Shown piece after piece: positions 52,857 to 60,744 of a stretch of DNA of 64,000 nucleotides. The notes beneath the pieces are model-generated. The model searched no databases. It saw nothing but the letters and a program-made list of their open reading frames with translations, and was not told the DNA's origin. Position numbers and translations under genes: made by a program. Position 1 is the stretch's first letter. Every line of letters begins with the position of its first letter. Origin of the DNA: JAJECS01 sp965219705 (GTDB taxonomy: Bacteria; Chloroflexota; UBA11872); the NCBI GenBank assembly GCA_965219705.1, contig CBDCOK010000005.1:1-64000 (forward strand), given 5' to 3'.

Positions 52857-53219
52857 CACACTAGGCGAATTTCGGCAGCGGCGCTGGCTCCCGGCCCGGA
52901 GCCAGCAGCCCGCCGCGCGCTCGCCCCTTGCGCCCCGCGAAGCAGCACGGGTGTCCTCCGGGCATTCACATACTTGGCTGACCCGCACTGGCGGCCCCGC
53001 CGAGCTGTATTTCCGGCTCAAGCGGCAGCCCGTCCGCCGCTTCGCGAGCCCAGGGCAGAAATGCAGGATGGCGCGGTGTCAACGTCCGGTGCATCATGCG
53101 GCCCAGCGGGGCATCAGTAGAGCTCGACGGCTTCCGAACGCCGCAGCCCGCCCCTGCCAGCGGTCGGGAAGCGGGCGACGCAAGCACCGACCGGTTCCGC
53201 CGGGGTAATGGCGGTGGCA
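52857..53219. other. About 360 bp right of IS1182
   Basis: No gene is supported between the IS end and the intron-like remnant. Confidence 0.35.
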
Positions 53220-53746
53220 TGTGTGGAAGAGGGGAATGGACGCAACACGGGAAGCCCTGACCGGTGGCGCGGCACACGCCAACCGACAGCCCGTGAGGGT
53301 CAGGTGGGGCCGGCAGGGTGGCGGAGAGGTCCGTAGGTACCGAGGAAGCCGGGTAATGCCGGCGGAGGGAAGGGACCTCAGGTGGAAGTGATGGCGAAAG
53401 GGAGCAGGCTCGCGGGAGTGGCCGACGGCCTATCACCCCGGAGATGAGCGGGAATCCTGGATCGTCAGCACATGCAAAAGCGAAGGGGACGACCCGAGCG
53501 GTCGCCGTCGGCAGGGCGTCAACAGGCCTGCCGACGCACCGGCCGGCCGGCGCGTGGGTCTGAGCTTGGTGCCACAGCTCACGGAGACCCGCCCGCTGGT
53601 TGTGACCGGGAACCCGTGTGCGAGCCGCATGATTCCACTGGAGAGCCCGGTGCCGGAAATCGGCACGCCGGGTTCGGAGAGCGGGGGGAGGAAACGTACC
53701 CATGGGAGTCGGACTGCGGCCCGCCGCGAAAGCGCCGGAAGCGCCA
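53220..53746 (+). other. Group II intron-like 5' ribozyme remnant, copy 2
   Basis: This copy includes an extra 5' part beginning GTGTGG near 53220 and CCGACAGCCCGTGAGGGTCA, which fits a group II domain I, then the 400 bp shared with 12269-12666. Again no reverse transcriptase, domain V or VI follows, since sequence changes at about 53740. Assignment is from pattern memory only. Confidence 0.5.
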
Positions 53747-54010
53747 CCGACGCCCTACCGGCCACGCGCCTCCTCTCGACTCTACTAAGGATGTTGCCGG
53801 AAATTACCTTGCCGTGTGCAGGGCGTGCCGAGCAGTGAAAGAGGGGCTGGCCCCTGCGGAAGTCGGAAAATCTATATCGATCACTGTCCTAACCCCGCTT
53901 CGCTCCTGCCCAACGGCCGAAAACGCCCGGATTCATTGGCCCGATCGGTCTCTGCCTGCAACGGAGCCGTCTTGACACCGAACTGTGCAGGTGGGATGCT
54001 GTCGCGAGAC
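53747..54010. other. 264 bp with Tn3-interior similarity
   Basis: GGAAATTACCTTGCCGTGTG at 53800 resembles 17791-17810, just inside the Tn3 end, so a transposon scrap is present. No gene. Confidence 0.4.
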
Positions 54011-54274
54011 ATGGAGTCTGTGAACGCCTTGGAACTTCGGCAGTCCCTCGGCAAGGTGCTCGACCAGCTCGAACGCGGCGGTGAGCCCATTCTGGTGTGC
54101 CGCCGCCGAACGCCGGCCGCGGCCCTCGTGAGCCTCAAGGACTACCGGGAACGGTTCGTCGACCGGGCAGCCGACGATCAGCGACGGGAGGTTGTCGCCC
54201 GGTTGCGGCGACTCAAGTTCAAGTCGCCGACGACCGGAACGACCCTCGACGTGCTGCGCGATTTGCGGTCGTGA
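54011..54274 (+). CDS. vapB: Phd/YefM-family antitoxin
   Basis: 87 residues from the ATG at 54011. It starts MESVNALELRQSLGKVLDQL, with the conserved EPILVCRRRTPAAALVSLKD beta-turn. Its TGA overlaps the GTG of the toxin (GTGA), which fixes the pair. The C-terminal RDLRS tail is short. It is only distantly similar to the antitoxin at 4454. Confidence 0.75.
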   Translation: MESVNALELRQSLGKVLDQLERGGEPILVCRRRTPAAALVSLKDYRERFVDRAADDQRREVVARLRRLKFKSPTTGTTLDVLRDLRS

Positions 54275-54681
54275 TCGTCGTTGATGCTTCGGTTGCGATC
54301 AAGTGGTTCGTGACGGACGAGCCACTCGTCGAGGAAGCCGCGCACGTGCTCACCGAGATAGGGCGAGACCCGTCGCCCTATGCCGTTCCGGAGCTCTTCA
54401 TGAACGAATTGCTCGCAGTGCTGTGCCGCCTGCCCGGCAGTCGCTCGTCAAGCGTACGGGAAGCCCTGTCGCTCGTCGAAGCGCTGGGCATGGCCCGCGT
54501 CGGAAACGGGCATGAACTGCTCGCGCTCGCAGCCGACTTCGCGGCGCAGTGGAAGTTGTCGGGTTACGACGCGGTGTACGTGGCCCTTGCCGCAATGTCC
54601 GACGGGGTGTGGCTCACTGCCGATGCCCGCGCTGCGCATCGGATCGGCAAGGCCGGCCTTGTGCGCGTGCTTGGATCGTGA
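54271..54681 (+). CDS. vapC: PIN-domain toxin (VapC-like)
   Basis: A GTG start gives 136 residues. Acidic residues are in VVDASVAIKWFVTDE, ELFMNELLAVL and WKLSGYDAVYVALAAM, with LTADARAAHRIGKAGLV as the fourth cluster (WLTADAR). It is an RNase toxin neutralised by the coupled antitoxin. Target RNA unknown. Confidence 0.85.
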   Translation: MIVVDASVAIKWFVTDEPLVEEAAHVLTEIGRDPSPYAVPELFMNELLAVLCRLPGSRSSSVREALSLVEALGMARVGNGHELLALAADFAAQWKLSGYDAVYVALAAMSDGVWLTADARAAHRIGKAGLVRVLGS

Positions 54682-54850
54682 ATCGCCCTGTGGAAGATCG
54701 CGGCCGAGAAGGGCACGCTGCTCTGGCATTCGCTGACACGGCAGCGCGAGCTCGGCGAGCGCCGGATGAGCAGGGTAGACGTGTTCCGGATGGTCAAGCG
54801 GCGCGTCACGGCGGCCGAGCTGGACGTTGAGGACCTGGCGCACACCTGAT
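54682..54850 (+). pseudogene. Site-specific recombinase scrap
   Basis: A start-less frame reads LWKIAAEKGTLLWHSLTRQR and DVFRMVKRRVTAAELD, like the segment before the HxxR box of integrases. The catalytic end is missing. Confidence 0.45.
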
Positions 54851-54954
54851 CCTGCGCCATTTCGCGGCTCGCTGCCACTCGCCGTCTCTTCCGTCCACGT
54901 CGCGATCGTCGTCCGCCTTGACAGCCCCACTGGCAGCGGGGATTCTCTTTCGCG

Positions 54955-55155
54955 GTGCGCCGCTGGACACCGACCGAGGACACGGCCGTTCGCCTCGCCG
55001 ACGCGCGCGACTACGAGCACGGCGGCCGGCGCCTGGTCGAGCTCGCTGATCGGCTCGGCCGCACCGAGTCGGCCGTGCGCCAGCGCGCCTCGAAGCTGCG
55101 GCTCGTCGAGCGGCTCGCGGGCGACGGCGCCGGCGCGATGGCGGACGCGAGGTAG
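54955..55155 (+). CDS. Small Myb/SANT-like helix-turn-helix protein, paralogue 3
   Basis: A GTG opens 66 residues: RRWTPTEDTAVRLADARDYE and LVELADRLGRTESAVRQRAS. It is the most diverged of the three paralogues (about 60 percent identical) but keeps W-T-P-x-E-D and LGRTE-AVR. It stands upstream of the second TonB receptor promoter. Confidence 0.6.
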   Translation: MRRWTPTEDTAVRLADARDYEHGGRRLVELADRLGRTESAVRQRASKLRLVERLAGDGAGAMADAR

Positions 55156-55253
55156 CCATATGCATATAGTTGACGCGGTGAGCCTGCGCCGTGGAGCGGC
55201 GCCACCAGCCGGTGGTTGGGCCGGCTCCTATCTGACGGATTCCTGAACGCAGG

Positions 55254-55310
55254 CGTCAGGTTCTCTTTAGTCTTTCTTAAGGTGCGCCGGCGCCGCCCCG
55301 CAACTATTCT
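55254..55310 (+). promoter_or_regulatory. (C)TTAAG-box promoter of receptor 2
   Basis: Hexamers CGTCAG, CTTTAG and CTTAAG stand at 55254, 55265 and 55276, 11 bp apart, followed after 23 bp by a -10-like TATTCT (55305). The sequence around and after is almost the same as at 45911-45985, including CCGGCGCC and CTGCAGG. It is a second target of the presumed OmpR-family regulator. Confidence 0.65.
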
Positions 55311-55393
55311 CCCCTGCAGGCGACACACCCCTGGAGCCCGGCCGACCGGCCTGTCCCGGCAGGCCGGTCGGCGTCGGGACATGGCACAAGAGG

Positions 55394-57841
55394 ATGAGAG
55401 TGAACGAGCGGGAGCGACGGAATCCCGGCCCGAGGGCGCGACGGGTCGTACTCACCATCAGCCTGGTCGTCCTGTGCTCGGCACCCCGGGCCGAGGTGGG
55501 TGCCCAGACGACCGGCACGATTGCCGGGACGGTGGTTGCCGGCGAGACCGGCCGGCCTCTGCCGAACGCCGTGGTGCTGGTCGACGGCGAGAGTCTTGCG
55601 GCGGTCACCAACGCGGTCGGCCGCTTCGAGATCGCCGGCGCGCCGGCAGGCACCATCGAGCTGACCGTGCAGGCAGCCGGGTATCTGGAGCTGCGGGTCC
55701 CCGACGTGCAGGTGGTCGCGGGCTCGGCGACGCCGGTGACGATCGAGCTGGTCGCCACGCCGAACTACCTCGAGCGTGTGCAGGTCACGGCCAGCAAGGC
55801 GCCGCTCAGCATCGGCGAGATCGCGGCGCAGGCTGACGTCGTGGACCGCTCGACCATCGACGAGCGCGGAGACCAGCGCCTGACGCAGGCCATCGCCCAC
55901 GTTCCGGGCGTGATCGTGAGCACGCAGGCCGGATCGTTCGAGTCGGTCATGCTGCGGGGACTCCCGCGGGACGGCAACGAGTTCACGAGCACGCTGCTGC
56001 TCATCGACGGCGTGCCGCAGACCGACTCGCGGAACAGCTCGCGCGTCATCAACCTGCCCATCCACGATGCGAGCAGCATCGAGGTGGTGCGCGGTCCGAA
56101 TTCGGCACTCTACGGGCGGACGGCCATCGGGGGCGCGGTGAACGTCCGCACCGGCGAGCCGACCGCCGACCACCAGTCCGACTTCGACCTGGGCGCCGGC
56201 GGCTTCGGCTTCTTCAAGGGCGCCGCCCGGGCGTCGGGGCCGGTCGCCGACTGGGGAGGCTACTTCGTGTCCGCGTCGAGCGAGCGCAACAGCGGCTTCT
56301 ACACCGGGCCGTCCGAGTTCAACGTGGACCAGACCTCCGTCTTCGCCAAGCTGACCTTCGTGCCCGACTCGAAGTCGTTCGGCATGGTGAGCGCGAACCG
56401 CGTGGTCTCGGCGCAGAGCCTGCCGACCAACGAGCCGATCATCGGCGGCCGCTTCCTCAGCGACATCGACCCGCGCTTCGACCGGCTTGGCGACCTGAAC
56501 GTCGCCGGCGTCAACTACCGGCAGAACGAGGGGCGGTTCACCGCCAACTACACGCGGCAGTTCACCGACGAGGTCAGGCTGGTCAACGTGTTCGGGTACC
56601 GCCAGATCCAGTACAAGTTCATCGACTCGGGCGACATCACGGGTGCACCCTTCGATTTGGCGAACGCCACGCTGACCCAGTATCCGTTCGACCTGCAGAC
56701 CGACGAGGACATCTTCTACGGGGAATCGCGTCTGGAGACCGACTTCTCGGCGGGATCGGTCGAGATGTCGTTCATGGCGGGCGGCTCGTACGAGTGGACC
56801 AGCGGCTACGGCGCCGGCAACCTGATCTACACCGACGCCGACACGTTCGGCTGGCCGCTCGACTACCTCAATCCCCTCCACCCGCCCAAGGCCGACTGGG
56901 AGTTCTTCCGGTTCGGCGGCAACGACTACAACGTCGGCGTCACGGGCGTCTTCGGCCAGTTCAGCATCGAGCCGACGAGCCGGCTGATCCTGACGGCCGG
57001 CGGGCGCTACGACCGGCTGGACCTCGAGAACACGCTGACGTTCCGGACGGGCATGCCGGTCGTCGCGGACACGTTCGACGCGTTCAGCCCGAAGCTGAGC
57101 GCGACCGTCAAGCTGCTGCCGTACGATGCGAGGGCGGACGTGAACCTGTACGGACAGTATTCCCAGGCGTTCCTCCCGCCGCGACGGCCGAGCGGCCTGC
57201 GTCCCGGCGACGACGAGGTGAACCTCAACCCGGAGGACATCGACAACTACGAGGTCGGCGTGAAGAGCAGCCTTCTCGACGGGCGGGTCTCGTTCGAGGG
57301 GACCTGGTTCCGGATGAAGCGCGACGGCATTGTGCTCAACGTCCGCCAGGGACCGTTTTTCATTCCGACCAACGCCGGCGAGCACGCCTACAAAGGCGTG
57401 GAGCTGGGCTTCAGCGTGGCCCCCGCGTCGCAGTTGTTGCTCTACGCCAACGCGGCCCTGTACCGCAACCGCTTCGGCGACTTCGTGATCGAGCGGGCGA
57501 GCGGCGACACGGTCCTGACCGGCAACCGCCTGCCAATCGCGCCGGACCGCGTCATCAACGGCGGGGTGGTGATCACGCCGGCCGCCGCGTTCAACATCCG
57601 CCTCGACGTCAAGCACGTGGGCGACGTCATGGTCGACCAGGGCAACACTTTCACGCTCGACCCGTACACGCTGCTGGACGCGGCGGTGTCGTGGTACCTG
57701 GGACCCACGCGCATCACGCTGTCGGCCCACAACCTGCTGAACGAGGAGTACTACTGGAACGGGGACACCTCGCGCGCGGAGTCCGCAGACCCGGGCGCCC
57801 CGCGGCAGGTGCTGCTGACCACGTCGTTCTCGTTTCGCTGA
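55394..57841 (+). CDS. TonB-dependent receptor 2 with CarboxypepD_reg-like domain
   Basis: 815 residues. After a signal peptide (LTISLVVLCSAPRAEVGAQT) comes a carboxypeptidase-regulatory-like beta-sandwich (~38-118; GTIAGTVVAGETGRPLPNAV, GRFEIAGAPAGTIELTVQAA). Then a plug (VQVTASKAPLSIGEIA, LTQAIAHVPGVIVSTQAG, STLLLIDGVPQTDS, SSIEVVRGPNSALYGRTAIG) and a 22-strand barrel to VLLTTSFSFR. The N-terminal domain is common in Acidobacteriota and Bacteroidota receptors. Import of a ferric siderophore-like ligand is likely but not proved. It shares its promoter type with receptor 1. Confidence 0.9.
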   Translation: MRVNERERRNPGPRARRVVLTISLVVLCSAPRAEVGAQTTGTIAGTVVAGETGRPLPNAVVLVDGESLAAVTNAVGRFEIAGAPAGTIELTVQAAGYLELRVPDVQVVAGSATPVTIELVATPNYLERVQVTASKAPLSIGEIAAQADVVDRSTIDERGDQRLTQAIAHVPGVIVSTQAGSFESVMLRGLPRDGNEFTSTLLLIDGVPQTDSRNSSRVINLPIHDASSIEVVRGPNSALYGRTAIGGAVNVRTGEPTADHQSDFDLGAGGFGFFKGAARASGPVADWGGYFVSASSERNSGFYTGPSEFNVDQTSVFAKLTFVPDSKSFGMVSANRVVSAQSLPTNEPIIGGRFLSDIDPRFDRLGDLNVAGVNYRQNEGRFTANYTRQFTDEVRLVNVFGYRQIQYKFIDSGDITGAPFDLANATLTQYPFDLQTDEDIFYGESRLETDFSAGSVEMSFMAGGSYEWTSGYGAGNLIYTDADTFGWPLDYLNPLHPPKADWEFFRFGGNDYNVGVTGVFGQFSIEPTSRLILTAGGRYDRLDLENTLTFRTGMPVVADTFDAFSPKLSATVKLLPYDARADVNLYGQYSQAFLPPRRPSGLRPGDDEVNLNPEDIDNYEVGVKSSLLDGRVSFEGTWFRMKRDGIVLNVRQGPFFIPTNAGEHAYKGVELGFSVAPASQLLLYANAALYRNRFGDFVIERASGDTVLTGNRLPIAPDRVINGGVVITPAAAFNIRLDVKHVGDVMVDQGNTFTLDPYTLLDAAVSWYLGPTRITLSAHNLLNEEYYWNGDTSRAESADPGAPRQVLLTTSFSFR

Positions 57842-58391
57842 CTGAAACCAATCGTCGCGCCATGTGTTTCCCGCTCGAGCACGGCCGTTGCCAGGTCTCG
57901 CCCCGGCCGACGAACAGGCCGCTGCGTTCGAGCTTCCCGTCCCGTTGCCGATGGACGGCGACGGTCTCGGCTACAGGATCGATAATCCAGTACTCGTGCA
58001 CCCCGTGCCTGCCGTACAGCTCGTGCTTGTCCTCGAGGTCCCGGCCGGCGGTCGACGGCGAGAGGATTTCGATCACGAGGTCGGGTGCTCCCTGCACGTT
58101 CTCGTCGGTGATCCTGTCCTCGCGCGCTCGGGAGATGAACAGCACGTCGGGCTGCACGACGTCGGTGTCCGACAGAACGACGTCGACAGGCGCGACGAAC
58201 ACCTCTCCGAATTCGTGTTCCTGGACGAACTGGCGCAGTTCACTACCCAGTGTGAGCAGAATCGACTGGTGCTTTATGTTCGGTGCGGGAACCATCATCA
58301 ACTCGCCGTTCAGCAGTTCGTACCGCTTGTCGTCCGGTGCCCGGCAGTAGTCCTCGTACGTCCGCTTGACGGCGTGCTCGGTCGTGGCCAT
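57714..58391 (-). CDS. Uma2-family PD-(D/E)XK protein, altered C-terminus
   Basis: 225 residues from the ATG at 58391. It has VKRTYEDYCRAPDDKRYELL, VQPDVLFISRAREDRI, APDLVIEILSPSTAGRDLED and HGVHEYWIIDPVAETVAVHR, the catalytic arrangement of Uma2 (DUF820) nucleases. The normal C-terminus with a LLPGFEL-like motif is absent; instead the frame reads through into the 3' end of the TonB receptor (128-bp antisense overlap). Uma2 proteins are common, poorly characterised restriction-endonuclease-like proteins. Confidence 0.8.
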   Translation of the reverse strand: MATTEHAVKRTYEDYCRAPDDKRYELLNGELMMVPAPNIKHQSILLTLGSELRQFVQEHEFGEVFVAPVDVVLSDTDVVQPDVLFISRAREDRITDENVQGAPDLVIEILSPSTAGRDLEDKHELYGRHGVHEYWIIDPVAETVAVHRQRDGKLERSGLFVGRGETWQRPCSSGKHMARRLVSVSETRTTWSAAPAAGRPGLRTPRARCPRSSSTPRSAGCGPTA

Positions 58392-58420
58392 GGGCTTTCT
58401 CCTGCGCTGGGTACCCCTCG

Positions 58421-58609
58421 TCAGCCGTCGTGCGGCGCTCGTGCGGCTGTGCGCGCTCGCGCGTCCTTCCTGCCGCGTCGTCCAGCCGCTGAGTTCACGT
58501 CGTTGAAGCGGGCGTTTGCCGAGCACGTCCCTACGCCGAGCGTGGCCACGATGGCTCCGGCTGCGAAGAGCATCGAGATTCGGTCGGTCGAGGACATTTC
58601 GTTCTTCAC
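58421..58609 (-). CDS. 62-residue protein with shared N-terminus
   Basis: From a GTG the first 15 residues MKNEMSSTDRISMLF equal those at 59597. Then follows a hydrophobic stretch AAGAIVATLGVGTCSANARF and a basic tail. The 49-bp identity covers the coding start. One of the two may be a rearranged derivative of the other. Confidence 0.4.
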   Translation of the reverse strand: MKNEMSSTDRISMLFAAGAIVATLGVGTCSANARFNDVNSAAGRRGRKDARARTAARAPHDG

Positions 58610-58707
58610 GTCTCATTTCTCCACGGCGGTCGCCGCCCGGCGCGGGCGCCTCGACGCCGTGATCCGGGACACCCATGTCCGGCGACGGTGGATGCTCTGG
58701 TGGCCGC

Positions 58708-58729
58708 AACTGAATCCTAGGATTCAGTT
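58708..58729. other. Perfect 22-bp palindrome
   Basis: Arms AACTGAATCC/GGATTCAGTT with no spacer except TA. It could be an operator or a recombination core. It lies between the small protein gene and an integrase scrap. Confidence 0.6.
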
Positions 58730-58757
58730 CCACCCGGAGAAAGGCATCCCACAATCG

Positions 58758-59215
58758 CGGGCCTCCTCTTCATGGCCGGCATGCGGCGCAGCGAGGTGGC
58801 CGCGCTCGCTGGGCCGACCTCGCCGAGGCGCCCGGCGGCGACGGCATCCTCGTCGCCGTCGGCCGCGGCAAGACGAACCAGGCGGGCGAGGCGGCCGAAG
58901 GGCGGGTCGGGCTCGCGTCCGAGCTCACGAGCCGGGGGGCGTCGACCACGGACGTTCACCATCGAGCGCGTCGTGCCGTCGGTACCGGGTGGCCGGGCCG
59001 GCCGGGTTCGGCTCGCCGGCGAGCTAGGCGGAGGGCCGCGGCGCCGGTCGAGGAGCGAGATCCGGATCCGAACCCGGCGGCGCTGATGGCCCAGATGGCG
59101 GTCGTTCTCAACGGGCCGGGCGGCGGAGCGGCGTCGCCGCCGGCCAGCGACACGCCGCCCGCGAAGCCGCGGCGCCGGCGGCCGCGCGCGGGGCGAGTGC
59201 CGGTCTCGTAGGCGC
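58758..59215 (+). pseudogene. Tyrosine recombinase C-terminal remnant
   Basis: Forward frames carry GLLFMAGMRRSEVAAL, then WADLAEAPGGDGILVAVGRG, KTNQAGEAAEG and LASELTSRGASTTDV, i.e. the first Arg, Lys hairpin and post-box-II region. An insertion breaks the frame after RSEVAAL, and the Tyr segment is scrambled. It continues in frame to a basic tail ending near 59210. Confidence 0.65.
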
Positions 59216-59596
59216 GCCCTGCTCAGCGGGACAGCCCGCCGCGGTCGGGGATCCGCCGCGGCCGCGGCGGTCACGGCGCGGCCGGTGGTCGAGCCCGCCT
59301 CGAGACCATCCGCCAGGTCGAGGACCTGCTCGACCAGGCCGCGGACCTGGTGGCCACGGTCGACGTGCTGCCGAAAGCCCCTGCACAGCACGACGAGAAC
59401 GCCGAGTTCGAGCTCGTCGCGGCACACACGCGGGTCTGCGCGCCGGCGCGATCGGGGCGTTCCTTGCGTGCGGTGCGTGGCAGTCGCCGGCGACGAGGGC
59501 CAAGATCGGCAAGATCCGCGCACTAGCCGGCACCATGCCGCTCCGGGTGAGCACGCGGGCGCTCGCCCGTGTGCTTTCTCGAACAAACTCGGTAAC
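59216..59596. other. About 380 bp without a supported gene
   Basis: Only a forward frame with LDQAADLVATVDVLPKA-like sequence and no good start. It may be a remnant of a gene following the recombinase. Confidence 0.3.
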
Positions 59597-59758
59597 GTGA
59601 AGAACGAAATGTCCTCGACCGACCGAATCTCGATGCTCTTCGACTACGTGAACCGCCGGATCAACGACGTGAACCGCCGGATCGACGACCTGCAAGCGGA
59701 CATTCGAGAGCTGCGAAGCCTCGTCATCGAGGCCATCAAAGCCGACACGGCCGACTAG
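59597..59758 (+). CDS. 53-residue coiled-coil protein
   Basis: From a GTG, MKNEMSSTDRISMLFDYVNR then RINDVNRRIDDLQADIRELR and SLVIEAIKADTAD. The heptad pattern predicts a coiled coil. An ATG at 59609 is an alternative start. Unknown function; the N-terminus is shared with the gene at 58421. Confidence 0.5.
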   Translation: MKNEMSSTDRISMLFDYVNRRINDVNRRIDDLQADIRELRSLVIEAIKADTAD

Positions 59759-59786
59759 GCCTGGGGCGGCGCCGTCGGTACGTCAG

Positions 59787-59824
59787 CGGGTTGTTTGCGG
59801 GAGGGGGCGAAATCCTACGCTAAG
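59787..59824 (+). repeat. Solo Tn3-family 38-bp end (Tn5393-like)
   Basis: CGGGTTGTTTGCGGGAGGGG continues to ATCCTACGCTAAG, very close to the Tn5393-type inverted repeat and unlike the Tn3 end at 17744. No transposase of that group lies inside it. Confidence 0.7.
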
Positions 59825-60241
59825 CCGGTGCCCGCCAAGCGTTGCGGTCCAATTCAGGAGGCGAGGACCTTCTGCCCCTGCTCACGCAACTGCCCCTGCG
59901 GCGAGCCGGAGCGCGGTATCCGCCGTGATTCCCCGCCGGCCGCGGACTCCACTTCATTCAAGCGGTTCAACGGGATCTTCATGCGCCGGGCCGCCTCGAC
60001 TTGAGTGAGGTCCTAAGCCGGAACCACCTTGCCCGCTTGCGCGCGGGCGCTGCTCGATTTCCCTGCCCTTGGGACTCCCCTCAATGGGACGCTGAACCAG
60101 GCGTGCTCGTGGACTGCGCCGGCGAGGTCGCGCAGATGCTCGATCGGCTCTCGGAGCATGCTCTTCCGCCGTGAACTGGAAACCGACGCCGGTCTCAGCG
60201 CAGGAGCGCTGGTCGAAGACGGCGATCACGCGCGTCCAAGC
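59825..60241. other. About 420 bp without a supported gene
   Basis: No recognisable gene between the Tn3 end and the dispersed repeat. Confidence 0.3.
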
Positions 60242-60744
60242 GCCGGGTCGGAGTCGACCAGCTCTGCACGCGCCCGAGCATGTTACGCTGAGCCAGGCAT
60301 GTTCGACACACTCGCCGTCACTGTGTCGATCAGTTTCGACGACGGTCGCGTTCGTCTTTCGCCCTGCCTGCTCGTGCTGATCCTCGTCGACTTCGTGGGT
60401 AGGTAGGACGTGGGGAAAGAGGGCCACGCGGCTCACCGGCCGGCGGGTTGCGTTTCCGACGCAACGGCGGCGGAGCTGTCGGCGCGGCTTGACAGGGCGC
60501 TGGCGGACGCGCCGGCTTGGTGGCGTTCGGTGACGACTAGGGCCGTGCGCGCGATGCCTGAAACACGGCGGCCGTGCGGCCGGCGTTCTCCTCTGTCTGG
60601 CCGGCGCTGCGAGCGTCCGCGCGGGCATGCGGGGCGGTGCCGTGCTGGTGATGTTGCCTGGTGGCCTCGGAAAGGGCGAGCGGCCTGAACTGAGAGCGAT
60701 GCTGATTCGAGGTGAACGCCGCGGCGGTGAACTCCTGGTCACTG
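60242..60744 (+). repeat. Dispersed ~600-bp repeat, copy 2 (left part)
   Basis: Copy of 2046-2610 with a 65-bp deletion. It ends at the target duplication GGTCACTG, and the remaining bases continue at 62618-62645 after the IS66 element. Confidence 0.85.

Noticed and set aside
58708..58729. Rho-independent terminator
   Set aside because: The palindrome has no loop and no T-run on either strand.
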